The notes: generated by a model from the sequence alone, not told the origin. A stretch of 64,000 bases of DNA from AC-38 sp033856025 (GCA_033856025.1 JAWVFQ010000031.1:29895-93894), one strand, 5' to 3'. Shown: positions 1 to 10,061, counted from the first letter of the stretch. Translations and numbers: made by a program.

Positions 1-1509
1 GACCAGCAGCGGCTCGTCGTCGGTGTTGCTGCGCAGACGCGGCGACCAGGCGATCGCCGGGTCCAGGTGCCAGGAGTGGACCATGTCGTCGGTCAGCACG
101 TCGGACCCGTTGTCGTTGAGGTGGAGCTTGATCTGCTCGAGCACCTCGTGGGCGATCTCGGGGCGGGTGCAGAGCTTGGCGGGCTTGCGGTAGACGATCC
201 CCGGGGTGTCCCAATCGGACACGTCGACCGAGAGGCAGTCCACGACGCTGCCGTCGCCGTAGTCGCGGGGGAACTTGCGGTTGGCCCAGAACTGCTCCTG
301 GGTCAACGCGGTCAGGGCCCACGGCGCGTCGATGAACGTCATGTGGCCGCGGACGATGTTCAGCGGCTTGCGCAGGTAGAACTGGATGCCGTTCATCCAG
401 TCCACGAAGAGCTGGTTCATCAGCTCGAGCTTGGGGTCGTGGCGCACGATCTGGTGCGACCACAGCCGCCGCGCGCGCTCCGCGGGCATCGCGCACACGA
501 ACCAGTCGGCGAAGACCCAGCGCTTGCGGCCGCGCGCGTCGCGCACCCGCGCGCAGTCGATCCGGCCGTGGCGCACGTTGAGCCCGTCGATGGTCTGCCC
601 GACGTGAAAGCGCACGCCCATCTTGGTCAGCAGCGCCACCCAGGGGTCGATCCAGGCCTCGTTGGTCGGCGCGTTGAGCACGCGGTCGGGAGCCCCGTCG
701 TTGCCCCGGCCCTGGATGTTGTAGATGAAGGCCTCGCCCATGTTCCCGATCGTCCGGGTGCTGGCGAGCTTCTCCTTGGCGGCGACGACGGCGCGGGTCA
801 GGCCGCGGGCCACGACCTTCTTGTACTCGTCGGACTTTCCCTCGGCGCGGATGAAGTCCCACCAGCTGACGTGCTCCCACTGGCCGAACCGGCGCTCGTC
901 GCAGCTGGTCAGGAAGACCATCACGCGCTCGACGAAGTAGCTCAACTCGTGCGGCGGGAGACTGTCGCTGCGAAACGCCTCCAGGAGGACCCGGCGCATG
1001 CCGTCGGGGGTGCGGGTCTCGTTGGGGTCGGGTGCGATGCCGAACACGGTCCCGTCGGCGCGGCCCTGGGTGCGCGGTGACTTCGTCTCGTCGGCCGACA
1101 CCAGGTTGTCCCAGACCCCGTGCGGGTTGCTCCCGAAAGGGATGCGCCGCATCGAGTCCGGGACGTGGTGGTAGAAGCCGGGGAAGAAGCGGAAGCCGTG
1201 CTCGCCGGGCAGGCCGTGACGCCCGCCCGCGCCGCGCGTCGTCGGGAAGCTGCGGGCCTTGCCGCCGAGCGACTTGCGCTCGAAGACGTCGACGATGAAG
1301 CCCCGCTCGCGCAGCTCGTGCGCCGCGGCGAGGCCGGCCATGCCGCCGCCGAGGACCGCCACGCGCTTCCCGCGCTGCGAAGCGGGTATGCGGGGAATCG
1401 CATGGGACGCCGCGCGGGCCTGGCCGGCGAGCGTTCCGCCCAGCGCCGCCGCGGCCGCGACGGCCGCCGCGTCCTCCAGCAGCTCCCGTCTCGATATCTC
1501 CGTGCTCAC
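1..1509 (-). CDS. Tat-exported FAD-dependent oxidoreductase, amine oxidase/desaturase superfamily (3' end missing)
   Basis: Runs off the left edge: 503 codons are visible with no stop. The GTG start at 1509 follows a GGGGGGTGA ribosome site. The N-terminus has a twin-arginine motif (S-R-R-E-L-L) and an Ala-rich hydrophobic stretch, suggesting folded export by Tat. The dinucleotide-binding motif VAVLGGGMAGLAAA lies near residue 50, followed by an FAD-type E-R-K-S-L-GG-KA segment. These features place it with phytoene desaturases and hydroxysqualene dehydroxylase (HpnE). The substrate cannot be read from sequence, and no squalene or carotenoid genes are nearby. It is divergent from the GGDEF gene across 129 bp. 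The family is secure; the HpnE function is only a suggestion. Confidence 0.8.
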   Translation of the reverse strand, partial: MSTEISRRELLEDAAAVAAAAALGGTLAGQARAASHAIPRIPASQRGKRVAVLGGGMAGLAAAHELRERGFIVDVFERKSLGGKARSFPTTRGAGGRHGLPGEHGFRFFPGFYHHVPDSMRRIPFGSNPHGVWDNLVSADETKSPRTQGRADGTVFGIAPDPNETRTPDGMRRVLLEAFRSDSLPPHELSYFVERVMVFLTSCDERRFGQWEHVSWWDFIRAEGKSDEYKKVVARGLTRAVVAAKEKLASTRTIGNMGEAFIYNIQGRGNDGAPDRVLNAPTNEAWIDPWVALLTKMGVRFHVGQTIDGLNVRHGRIDCARVRDARGRKRWVFADWFVCAMPAERARRLWSHQIVRHDPKLELMNQLFVDWMNGIQFYLRKPLNIVRGHMTFIDAPWALTALTQEQFWANRKFPRDYGDGSVVDCLSVDVSDWDTPGIVYRKPAKLCTRPEIAHEVLEQIKLHLNDNGSDVLTDDMVHSWHLDPAIAWSPRLRSNTDDEPLLV

Positions 1510-1638
1510 GTCACCCCCCACTCGCTCCCCTGCCGTAGCCTGCCAGACCGTGCGGGAGCGCGAGCAGGTACCGCGACGGGGGCGGGTGGCCTCGGCTACC
1601 CTTTCCGGCACGGGAAGGCAAGGCAGGGTGGATTCTTT

Positions 1639-3282
1639 TTGAGCCAGGGAACGGCTGTACCGCGGGTGATCGCAGGGACTCTCGCCACGGCGCTTGCGCT
1701 GTCGCTCGCGATCGCGCTGCCCGGCGGAGCTGACGCCCGCCGCGACGACGGACCCAGCGCCAGCGCATCCCGCCACGGCGGGGGCGGCGCCGGCCGAGGC
1801 GGCAGCGAGCGCGGCGGCCAGGGGCGAAGCGACGGCGGCGGCCAGAGCCGCGGGCGAGGCGGCGAAGGAGGCCGGTCCCGCGGCGGTGAGGGCGGCGGCG
1901 ATGGCGGCAGCCGGTCCCGCGGGGGTCGCGACGGCGGCGATGGCGGCGGTTCCGGCGGTGGGCAGAGTCCCAGCGGCGGCGAAGGTGGCCGGTCCCGTGG
2001 GGATCACGGCGGCGGCGATGGCGGCCAGTCCCGCGGGGATCACGGCGGCGGCGATGGTGGCCGGTCCGGCGGGGATCACGGCGGCGGCGAGGGGGGCGGC
2101 GGCCGGCGTGGCGACGGCCACCGTCGGCATCGGCACGACGGTGGGGACGACTCCGGCGGCGGGTCCGAGCTGCGGTCGCGACCGCGCGACTCCGGGGATT
2201 CGCCCTCCCAGCGGCAGCCCCAGTCTCAGGGCGGGGCGGCCACGCCCCCCGCGAGCCCCGGGACGGGTACGCAGACTCCGCCCGCGACGGGAGCCGGGGC
2301 CCCGGCCCCCGCCAACCCCGGCTCTCCAGCCAGCCCCGGCTCTCCCGGCTCCGTGACCCCTCCGGGCAACTCCAGCCGCCCCGCCACCCCCCGCAACCCC
2401 GGCAACCCCGCTCCCGCCGCGCCCGCCGCCGGTCCGGGAACCGGGCCCGGCACGACCCCGCCCGGCCCCGGCTCCCTCCTCCCGTCCGCACCCGGCGCGG
2501 ACACGGCCGGCGCCTTCGCGTTGGGCCCCGGCGCGGGAACCGCGGCCGGCGCCCCCGGCGCGACCGCCGGATCCGGCCGCTCCCGCGGCAGCGCCTCGTC
2601 CCCGGTCCACTACGGCGGCGTCGGCGACGCCCTGGCTCTCGGCCTCCCCGCCCGCTTCGCCGCGGTCCTGACCTCCATACCGGACGCGATGTGGGCGGCG
2701 ATCCTCGCCCTGCTCCTGCTGTCCGCCGCGCTGGCGGTCGCCACGGTCATGGGCGCCGCCCGGGCCCGCCACCGCGACCGGACCATCCGCGAGATGGAGG
2801 CGCTCGCCTACACCGACTCCCTCACGGGCGTCCTGAACCGCGGCGCGCTGGAGCAGGCGCTGCGCCGCGAGCTCGCCCGCGCCCAGCGCTACGGCCGGCC
2901 CCTGGGACTCCTGCTGTTCGACGTCGACGGGCTCAAGGCGATCAACGACCGCCATGGCCACGGCGCGGGCGACGACCTCCTGCGCGCCGTCGGCGCCACG
3001 CTGGACCACACGATCCGCGACCACGACGTCTGCGGGCGCCTGGGCGGCGACGAGTACGTCGTCGCCGTCGTCGAGCAGGGCCGCGAGGGCGCCGAGCAGG
3101 TGCTCGACCGCGTCGAGGCGCAGATCCCCGAGCGCCGCGCGACGCTCGGCCTGCCGACGCCCTGGGGCGTCAGCGCCGGCGCCGCGAGCTACCCCGAGGA
3201 CGGCGAGACGATCGAGGAGCTGATCGCCGCCGCCGACCGCCGGCTCTACGCCAGCCGCGGCATCCGCATCGACCCGGGCTGA
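1639..3282 (+). CDS. Membrane diguanylate cyclase with long Gly/Pro-rich exported region
   Basis: Makes c-di-GMP from two GTP if active. The order is: signal-like segment (residues about 8-30), Gly/Ser/Arg/His-rich repeats (to about 190), Pro/Ala-rich linker, one membrane helix near 350-372, then a cytoplasmic GGDEF domain (about 385-545). The active motif is GGDEY, an accepted variant. An RDHD inhibitory (RxxD) site sits five residues upstream, so product inhibition is likely. I chose the TTG at 1639 because AGGGTGG lies about 7 nt upstream; GTG 1666 is the alternative. The frame is open further upstream, but that part is antisense to the oxidoreductase. The disordered exterior could be a wall-spanning or sensory tether. 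Confidence 0.82.
   Translation: MSQGTAVPRVIAGTLATALALSLAIALPGGADARRDDGPSASASRHGGGGAGRGGSERGGQGRSDGGGQSRGRGGEGGRSRGGEGGGDGGSRSRGGRDGGDGGGSGGGQSPSGGEGGRSRGDHGGGDGGQSRGDHGGGDGGRSGGDHGGGEGGGGRRGDGHRRHRHDGGDDSGGGSELRSRPRDSGDSPSQRQPQSQGGAATPPASPGTGTQTPPATGAGAPAPANPGSPASPGSPGSVTPPGNSSRPATPRNPGNPAPAAPAAGPGTGPGTTPPGPGSLLPSAPGADTAGAFALGPGAGTAAGAPGATAGSGRSRGSASSPVHYGGVGDALALGLPARFAAVLTSIPDAMWAAILALLLLSAALAVATVMGAARARHRDRTIREMEALAYTDSLTGVLNRGALEQALRRELARAQRYGRPLGLLLFDVDGLKAINDRHGHGAGDDLLRAVGATLDHTIRDHDVCGRLGGDEYVVAVVEQGREGAEQVLDRVEAQIPERRATLGLPTPWGVSAGAASYPEDGETIEELIAAADRRLYASRGIRIDPG
1984..2100 (+). repeat. Three in-frame 39-bp repeats in the GGDEF protein gene
   Basis: Three consecutive 39-bp units (1984, 2023, 2062) encode 13-residue units of the form GG-R/Q-S-R/G-GDHGGG-D/E-G. 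They lie in the exported low-complexity region. The units differ by a few substitutions, so they are probably old duplications rather than an assembly artefact. Confidence 0.8.
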
Positions 3283-3288
3283 GCGCCG

Positions 3289-3585
3289 CTACGCGCGGCG
3301 GTCGGCGCCGACCTCCCAGCGCTCGACCGACGTGCGCCGACCCATCGCGCCGGGCGTGGGCGGGTCCATGGACTCGAGGGTCGCGTGACCCGTCTCGTAG
3401 TCCTCCGGCGTCTCGAACAGGGTGATGGCCATGACCTTGCCCTGGTCGGCCTGGTGGAGCACCAGCAGCGCCTTGGCTGGGACGCCCTCCGGCGGGCCCG
3501 ACTCCGACCGCTGCCCGATCTCCGCCATCGAGCTGCGGATCTCGTCCGCGTCGCCGCCCTCGAACGTCGCCACTCGCGCCTGCAT
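3289..3585 (-). CDS. Small conserved protein, ABM/dimeric alpha-beta barrel-like
   Basis: A 98-residue soluble protein without signal peptide or membrane segment. The pattern (MQARVATFEGG start, central ALLVLHQ and VMAITLFETPEDYE strands, then SVERWEV near the end) resembles ferredoxin-like barrel proteins such as antibiotic biosynthesis monooxygenase-type or stress-responsive proteins. The catalytic role is unknown, and many relatives only bind small molecules. It converges on the GGDEF gene, with stop codons 6 bp apart, and is divergent from the metalloprotease gene. Confidence 0.7.
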   Translation of the reverse strand: MQARVATFEGGDADEIRSSMAEIGQRSESGPPEGVPAKALLVLHQADQGKVMAITLFETPEDYETGHATLESMDPPTPGAMGRRTSVERWEVGADRRA

Positions 3586-3679
3586 GTCAATACCTCCCGG
3601 TCGGTTTGCGGGGCCGCTTGCTCCGCATCGGACCCGAGAGTAGTGTCAACGCAGGGAGGCGTCGGGAAACCACGCCTGG

Positions 3680-6600
3680 ATGACGCCACCCTCCCTCCGC
3701 CGGGCCCCGCTCTGGCTCGGCGTCCTCGTCGCCCTGGCGATCCCCGCCAGCGCCGCCGGCGACTCGACGCTCGCCGGGCAGTGGCACATGAACGAGGTCT
3801 CGTCCGGCGGTCTCACGCCGGACAGCTCGGGCAACGACAACCACGCCTTCACCAACCATCCCATCCTGGAGGACGGGAAGTTCGGGAAGACGCTGAACAC
3901 CGACAACTCCGTGATCCGCGTGCCCGGACCCGCCGCGGCGCTGGAGGCCCCGCACGTCACCGTCCTGGCCTGGGTCAAGAGCCCGACCGTGCCGAGCCCG
4001 TTCAGCTACGTGCTCGGCAAGGGCGCCGACGCCTGCACCGGCGCCTCCTACGCCATGTACACCGGGACGTCCGGCGACGGGGACGGTCGCCTGCGCTTCT
4101 ACGTCGACGACGGGCCCGGGTTCACGCGCTCGCCGGCGGCCCCGGCGTCGATCTGGGACGGCCAGTGGCACGCCGTGGCGGGCACCTTCGACGGGACGAC
4201 GGTGCGCCTCTACGTCGACGGAGCGCAGGTCGGCGGCGGCACGCCGTCCTCCGGAGCGGCCGTCGACTACGGGGCGTCCAACCACGACTTCCACATCGCG
4301 TCCTACTCGAACGAGACGAACGGGAGCTGTCCCTTCCAGACCTACTGGACCCGTGGGGTGGACGAGGTGCGCGTCTACAACGGCGCGCTGACGCCCGCGG
4401 AGATCCAGACCGTGTCGACCGGAGCGGCGCTCCCGCCGCCGGGCAGTCCTCCGGGCCCGCCCGGCCCTCCGGAGAGCGGCGATCCCCCGGGCAACGTGCA
4501 GCGGCCCAAGATCGTGGCTGACCCGTCCGCCCCCGGAACCTATCGCTGCGAGACCGGCCAGTGGACGAGGCTCGCGGCGCCCCCGGTGTTCCGCTTCTCG
4601 TGGGCCAACACCACGTTCGGGCACGCCGCCTCCGGCGCGCAGACCTTCCATCCGGCGCCGACCGACTACGGCGCGCTGTTCGTCTGCGCCGTGAGCACGA
4701 GCAACGCGTTCGGGACGGGAGTCGCGCTCAGCGACAGCGTCTTCTTCACCTCGGCCGGGCTCAACACGCTCCCGCCGGCGTACGGGAACGTCCGCATCCG
4801 CGGGATCGACGTCTTCCAGGTCGTGCAGCCCAACTCGGCGGCGGCCCAGTTCGGGTTCCCGGCCGGCGCGTTCCCCTCGATCCCGGGCGGTGGCACGCCG
4901 ACGAGCTACCGCCCCGCGGCGGCCGGCGGGCTGACCTCGCCGCTGCCTCAGCAGGCCACCTACCAGGGGGTGACCCTCGACTCGCTCAAGCCGACCACGG
5001 CGACCGTGTACGTCGACGTCGCCGGCGCCCCGCCCACCGATCCCAACGTGCCGCTGGAGCTGACGCTCGTGGCCAAGCGCCACGGCGGCTACGTCGGAGA
5101 GCTGACGCGGCAGATCAGCAACCTGTCCGCGAGCTCCACGCCCGTGGTCACCCAGGCCGAGCGCAACAACAAGAGCTTCGGCTTCCAGTTCGAGCTGCCG
5201 GCCAACTGGACGCGCAGCGACTTCACCCTCGAGGCCCACGTGACGTTCCCGCCCGCCACGCTCGGGGAGGCCTACGGCCGGCGCGAGTGCGACAACCGCT
5301 GCGTCGCCGACAACGACTTCAAGCTCGACGCCGTGCGAGTGGCCGAGCTGCCCCAGCTCCTGGTCGAGTCGGTGCAGCTCCTGCAGGGCTCGCAGACGAG
5401 CCTGGGGGCGCCCGGGGACGTCGCCGCGGCGGCGCGCGCGCTGTTCCCGGGCGGGGACCGGATGACCGTCTACCCGTACCGCCAGACCCTCGACATCACG
5501 ACCGAGGTCGGGCTCACCGCCACAGCCGTCACCGGGACCAGCAACTTCACCTGCAACAAGCTGACCTACTCGCCGCCGATCACGACCGTGGCGCTGGCGA
5601 CCCGCCTGTGCCGGATGGCCGGGATCGCCACGCGGCTGCGCGGCTGGGAGGCGGCCAACCCCGCGCGGGAGATCACCTTCCTCCCCCTGACGAACCTCCC
5701 GTTCCGGATCACCGAGCGCTACGACATCCTGTTCGCCGTCCACAACTACAGCCTGCCTAGCGGCAATCCCGAGCCGGGCTGGCAGAACGACGGCGACATC
5801 ACCGGCGTCACCGCCACCTCCCCGGTGACCGGCGGGCCGTTCGTGGCCATCACCTCCAGGACCCGGCCGGTGACCGCCGCGGCCCACGAGTTCGGCCACG
5901 CGCTCTCGGCGCCGCACGCCGACATCGCCGGCGGCTGCGGGGGCAACCAGAACGGCCAGGTCGGCGAGCCGTGGCCGACGGACAACACGGGGCGCCTCCA
6001 GGGCACGAAGTTCTTCGACGGCACCCCGACGGTCGACGGCGTCGGCGCCACGCTGTTCGACCTCATGTCCTACTGCGCGGACCTCGCGGACACCTCGCTC
6101 GCCAGCCCCGGCGACGCCTGGATCTCGCCGTTCAACTGGAACCGGTTCTTCGCCCGGCTGCGCAGCTTCGGCGGGCGCGTGGGGTTCGGTCCGCGGCCGC
6201 GGACGATCTCCGCCGTCGGCGCGCGGGCGGCGAGCCCGCGAGCCACGTCGACCGGGCTGGCGCTCGCCTACGGGGCGGTCGGGACCGAGGGCGGGCGCAT
6301 CGAGCGGATCGTCCCGCCCGATCGCGCGCTCGCCGTGCCCGCGTCCGACCCCGCGTCGGCGGTGCACCTGCGCTCGCTCGACGCGGCCGGGCGCGTGCTG
6401 CTCGACGCCGGGGTGAGCGTGTCGCCGCTGACCGACGTCCCGGCAGCCGCCGGGGGGACCTTCACGGGACCGGTGGCCGCCCGGGCCGCGGTCGTGGAGC
6501 TCGTCCGCGACGGAGCCGTCGTCGACCGCCGGGCCCGCAGCCGCGCGCCGCGCGTGCGCCTGAGCACCCCGACGGCCCGGACCCGCGTCGGAGGCGGCCG

Positions 6601-7378
6601 CGCCAGCGCGTTGGTCGTGCGCTGGTCGGCCTCCGACCCCGATGGGGACCCGCTGTCGGCGACCGTCGAGTACTCGTCCGACGACGGGCGCAACTGGCGG
6701 ACCCTCTTCGACGGGACCGACCGCGGCTCGGCCCGGCTCCCCGGCCGCTACCTGGAGGGCAGCCGGCAGGCGCGGGTCCGCCTGCGCGTCAGCGACGGGT
6801 TCGCCGAGGGGAGTGCCACGTCGGCCCGGTTCCGCGCCGACGGCACGCCTCCGACGGCGCGCATCCTCAGCCCCCGGAGCGGCGACCGGATCGTCGCCGG
6901 CGACGTGGTCGCGCTCGCCGCCACGGCGTTCGACGACCGCCACGTCGCCCTGGGCGGGAGCGCGCTCACCTGGTTCGCCGGCCGCCGGCGGCTTGGCACC
7001 GGAAATGCCCTCGGGGTGCGCCTGCACCCCGGTCGGGTCACCCTGCGCCTGGCGGCGCGCGACCGCACCGGGCGCCGCGTCGTGCGCAGCCTGGCGGTCC
7101 GCGTCGAGGCGCGCCGCCAGCGGCTCGTCACCTTCGCCTTCCCGCGGGTGGTCCGGGCGGGCGCCCGCACCGTGACCGGACGCATCGCCACCGCCGCCGC
7201 GGCGACGTTCGCGGCGGCCGGGCGGCGCTACGCCGTCGGCCCGCGCGCGCGGCGCGTCGTGCTGGCGCTGCCGCGGCGGCCCCGGGCCGGCCTGCTGCGC
7301 GTCGCGTTCACGCTGACACCGCGGGCGCGCGACGTGGCGGGACGGGTCCGGGGCATCATCGAAGTCGTGCGACCCTGA
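3680..7378 (+). CDS. Large secreted LamG-domain metzincin metalloprotease
   Basis: 1232 residues. A signal peptide (to about 27) is followed by a concanavalin/LamG-like lectin domain (about 30-235), a Pro/Gly linker, Ig-like modules, a zinc protease core and C-terminal Ig-like beta domains. The zinc site is HEFGHALSAPH at about residue 736. This has metzincin spacing for three His ligands and the catalytic Glu, but Ser replaces the usual Gly between the second and third His. A Met-turn, LMSYC, follows at about residue 795. It probably cleaves extracellular protein after binding glycan through LamG. The start ATG is the first before the signal peptide; a GGGAGG lies somewhat far upstream. It converges on the GDPD gene with a 4-bp gap. 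Confidence 0.82.
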   Translation: MTPPSLRRAPLWLGVLVALAIPASAAGDSTLAGQWHMNEVSSGGLTPDSSGNDNHAFTNHPILEDGKFGKTLNTDNSVIRVPGPAAALEAPHVTVLAWVKSPTVPSPFSYVLGKGADACTGASYAMYTGTSGDGDGRLRFYVDDGPGFTRSPAAPASIWDGQWHAVAGTFDGTTVRLYVDGAQVGGGTPSSGAAVDYGASNHDFHIASYSNETNGSCPFQTYWTRGVDEVRVYNGALTPAEIQTVSTGAALPPPGSPPGPPGPPESGDPPGNVQRPKIVADPSAPGTYRCETGQWTRLAAPPVFRFSWANTTFGHAASGAQTFHPAPTDYGALFVCAVSTSNAFGTGVALSDSVFFTSAGLNTLPPAYGNVRIRGIDVFQVVQPNSAAAQFGFPAGAFPSIPGGGTPTSYRPAAAGGLTSPLPQQATYQGVTLDSLKPTTATVYVDVAGAPPTDPNVPLELTLVAKRHGGYVGELTRQISNLSASSTPVVTQAERNNKSFGFQFELPANWTRSDFTLEAHVTFPPATLGEAYGRRECDNRCVADNDFKLDAVRVAELPQLLVESVQLLQGSQTSLGAPGDVAAAARALFPGGDRMTVYPYRQTLDITTEVGLTATAVTGTSNFTCNKLTYSPPITTVALATRLCRMAGIATRLRGWEAANPAREITFLPLTNLPFRITERYDILFAVHNYSLPSGNPEPGWQNDGDITGVTATSPVTGGPFVAITSRTRPVTAAAHEFGHALSAPHADIAGGCGGNQNGQVGEPWPTDNTGRLQGTKFFDGTPTVDGVGATLFDLMSYCADLADTSLASPGDAWISPFNWNRFFARLRSFGGRVGFGPRPRTISAVGARAASPRATSTGLALAYGAVGTEGGRIERIVPPDRALAVPASDPASAVHLRSLDAAGRVLLDAGVSVSPLTDVPAAAGGTFTGPVAARAAVVELVRDGAVVDRRARSRAPRVRLSTPTARTRVGGGRASALVVRWSASDPDGDPLSATVEYSSDDGRNWRTLFDGTDRGSARLPGRYLEGSRQARVRLRVSDGFAEGSATSARFRADGTPPTARILSPRSGDRIVAGDVVALAATAFDDRHVALGGSALTWFAGRRRLGTGNALGVRLHPGRVTLRLAARDRTGRRVVRSLAVRVEARRQRLVTFAFPRVVRAGARTVTGRIATAAAATFAAAGRRYAVGPRARRVVLALPRRPRAGLLRVAFTLTPRARDVAGRVRGIIEVVRP

Positions 7379-7382
7379 CGGC

Positions 7383-10061
7383 CTAGCCGGTGAAGCGCGG
7401 AGCGCCGGAGCGGCCGGGGACCGCCCGCACCGCCGCCCGGCCCGTCAGCAGCCCCGGCCGCGCGGCGCTCACCGTGAAGCGCCCCACGCGCGGGAAGCGC
7501 ACGAGCAGCGACGCCCGGCCGGCGCGGTTGGTCCGGGTGCTGCGCCCGGCCGCCCGGACCATCGCGCCCGGCACCGCGCGCAGCGCCCGGCCGCGGCCGA
7601 CGACCGCGCGGACCCGCAGGCGGACCACGCGACCCGCCGTCACGCGCGCCGGCGCCGCGAGCAGCCGGATCCGCGCCCGCCGCGCCGCCGTGGCCGCGGC
7701 CGTGTTGCACGACCCGCGCCGGGAGTCCGCGGGGAATGGCAGGTCGGCGATCACCGCCGTCTCCAGGTAGTCGTTCTCCAGCGCACCGTTGCCGTCCGGG
7801 CCCAGGGCGTCCGCCATGCGCTGGAGCTCGGGCCGCGGCCCGTCCGGGAGCACCCACGGCGCCAGCCCCAGGAACTCCGTCTTGGGTCCGGCGAACGGCC
7901 GCACGGCCAGCGATTCGTCGCCGATCGTGAACCGCTCGGGGTCGGTCCCGGCCAGGAACCGGCTCGAGCCGATGTAGCTGCACGCCGGCCCGGTGCGCAG
8001 CCCGCGCTGGGTGATCGCCGTCTGCCCGTCGAACGGCAGGTCGGCCAGGTTGCCCACCATGTGGGCGGTCACGTTGTAGGAGAAGCGGACCTTCGGCTCG
8101 GTCACCGCGCGCCACGTGGAGGTCATCCAGCTCATCGTCTGCCAGGCGCCGTTGTCCCCGGCCGAGTAGGCCGCCCAGGGCCCGGGGTTGGCCTCGTCCT
8201 GCATCACCAGGTTGGCGCCGAGCCTGTCCAGGCAGCGCATGTAGAAGCGCGCCACGTCGCCGCACGGATCGGCGCCGGCGGGCAGCGCGCCGTAGACGAA
8301 GGCCGGGAGGCTCGTGGCGAAGGCGATCCGCGCCTGGGTCCCCGGCAGCGCGTAGGGCTCGACGTTCTCCACGGCATCCGGGCCCGAGCGGGGGCCGGGC
8401 GCGATGTTGATCTGCTCCTCGATCGGCGTCACCGGCACCTTGCGGTTGCGCGCGACGACGTTGAGCAGGGGACGCGGGCCGAAGCGGCGCACGTCGCGCG
8501 GCCCCCACATGAGGACCTCGTTGTGGACCTCCGGCGCGGTGGCCACGAAGACCGAGGCAGGTGTGCCGGGGAGGTCGGGATCGGAGAAGGCGGCGATGTC
8601 GCCCGGGTCGGTGGACTCCCGGAACGGCGCGTGGTCGCCGGAGCCCAGGACGTAGATCCCGTACCGGTGCGCCATGTCGCTGAACACCTGCATCCATCCG
8701 CGCGCGAACGTGTCTGTCGCGGCGACGAAGGCGCCGCTCACCGGGTTCAGCGTGGGGAAGCGCGCCTGGTACGCCGTGGTCTCGCGTCCGTACGTGGTCT
8801 TGATCGTGGCCAGCGCGGCCAGCGCGCCGCATGGCGCGCCCTGCGACGCGCAGCCTGGCGCGTCGCGGCCGGCGAAGAGGTCGCGCGCCGGCTGGCCGCG
8901 CGAGCCGGTGGCGATGGTCATCAGGCCGACGTCCTCGTTGAAGGCGACCACGTTGGGCCGGCCGCGCGCCAGGTGGGGCACCACGTACTCACGCAGCATG
9001 CACTCGATCTTCGTCCGGAAGGCCGCGTAGGTGCGGACGTTTCGCACGTCCTGCTTGAGCTGCATGGCGAAGACCCGCGGGGCGCCGGGCCTGGGGTCGA
9101 AGGTTCGGACCGGCGCCAGCGAGCGCCGTGCCCGCGTCCCGTCGCAGGCCGCGCCGTCGGGCGCGGCCGGGATGGCCGGGACAGGCGGTGCCGCCTGCTC
9201 CAGCACGGCCGCGGAGTGGACCGGGTCGTCGGAGATGACCTCGTCCACCCCGGCCGCCGCCGCGTCGCGCAGATCCGCGTCGCGGTCCACCGTGTAGGGC
9301 ACGACGCGCAGTCCGAGCGCGTGGGCGTGCGCGACGAAGGCGGGATCGACCGGCCACGCCGGCGAGACCCACTCGTACCCGCGCGACTTGGCGAAGTCCG
9401 GTCCGCCGGAGTTCGCCTGGGCCAGCGTGAGCAGCGACGTCTCGAACCCGCGCGACTCGGCCACGTCGAGGTTCGTGGGCAGGAAGCTCTGGATCAGCGT
9501 GTGCGCGCGGGGCATCCCGGACGCGTCGACGGCGTCCAGGATCGTGGTCGCGTAGGCGGGGACGGGCGCCGGGTCGAAGTCGTTGTCGGTGGGGAGGTTC
9601 TTGATCTCCAGGTTGATCCGCGCCTTGGCGTCGCGGGCCAGCGCCAGGACCTCGGCCAGCGTGGGCACGGGCACGCCGGCGCCGGGCGCCGTGGGCAGCC
9701 CCGTCGCGTTTCCCGGCGAGCCCAGGACGTCCACCCGGCACTGGGCCGCGATCTCGGCGGCCGTCCGGGCGGAGATCGGGCCGGTGCAGTTGGTGGTGCG
9801 ATCCAGCGTGTCGTCGTGGATGACCACCGGCACGCGGTCCTTGGTCAGCTTGACGTCGAGCTCGAGCACGAAGCCCTCGTCGGCGGCGTGGCGGAAGGCG
9901 GGCAGCGTGTTCTCGGGGTAGGCGGGGACGCCGCCGGCGTAGGACCCTCCGCGGTGGCCGTGGACGACGACCGGCGTGGCGGCGGGCGCGGCGGCCACCG
10001 GGGCGGCCGCCGCCAGCGCCGGCGCCAGGGCCAGCGCGGCGAGCCGGGCGGCGGGGCTCAC
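7383..10061 (-). CDS. Secreted glycerophosphodiester phosphodiesterase fused to a nitrilase-like domain
   Basis: 892 residues. The GTG start overlaps the stop of the upstream amine oxidase gene (GTGA), so translation is probably coupled. Domain order: signal peptide (1-28); GDPD domain (about 32-290) with HGHRGG, PENTL, E67/D69 and H82 of the usual metal and acid-base set; a large second domain (about 320-790) resembling carbon-nitrogen hydrolases; an Arg/Val-rich Ig-like C-terminal module. In the second domain the nitrilase triad may be Glu in VVAFNEDVG, Lys in RNRKVPVTPIEE, and Cys in DPCGDVARF, which is spaced like the family's CxDxRF elbow. GDPD would release glycerol phosphate from lipid head groups or teichoic acid. 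The substrate of the second domain is unknown. Confidence 0.8.
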   Translation of the reverse strand: MSPAARLAALALAPALAAAAPVAAAPAATPVVVHGHRGGSYAGGVPAYPENTLPAFRHAADEGFVLELDVKLTKDRVPVVIHDDTLDRTTNCTGPISARTAAEIAAQCRVDVLGSPGNATGLPTAPGAGVPVPTLAEVLALARDAKARINLEIKNLPTDNDFDPAPVPAYATTILDAVDASGMPRAHTLIQSFLPTNLDVAESRGFETSLLTLAQANSGGPDFAKSRGYEWVSPAWPVDPAFVAHAHALGLRVVPYTVDRDADLRDAAAAGVDEVISDDPVHSAAVLEQAAPPVPAIPAAPDGAACDGTRARRSLAPVRTFDPRPGAPRVFAMQLKQDVRNVRTYAAFRTKIECMLREYVVPHLARGRPNVVAFNEDVGLMTIATGSRGQPARDLFAGRDAPGCASQGAPCGALAALATIKTTYGRETTAYQARFPTLNPVSGAFVAATDTFARGWMQVFSDMAHRYGIYVLGSGDHAPFRESTDPGDIAAFSDPDLPGTPASVFVATAPEVHNEVLMWGPRDVRRFGPRPLLNVVARNRKVPVTPIEEQINIAPGPRSGPDAVENVEPYALPGTQARIAFATSLPAFVYGALPAGADPCGDVARFYMRCLDRLGANLVMQDEANPGPWAAYSAGDNGAWQTMSWMTSTWRAVTEPKVRFSYNVTAHMVGNLADLPFDGQTAITQRGLRTGPACSYIGSSRFLAGTDPERFTIGDESLAVRPFAGPKTEFLGLAPWVLPDGPRPELQRMADALGPDGNGALENDYLETAVIADLPFPADSRRGSCNTAAATAARRARIRLLAAPARVTAGRVVRLRVRAVVGRGRALRAVPGAMVRAAGRSTRTNRAGRASLLVRFPRVGRFTVSAARPGLLTGRAAVRAVPGRSGAPRFTG

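Noticed and set aside
1120..1638. Upstream extension of the GGDEF frame
   Set aside because: It is antisense to the amine-oxidase-family gene and has no protein features; a start with ribosome site exists at 1639.
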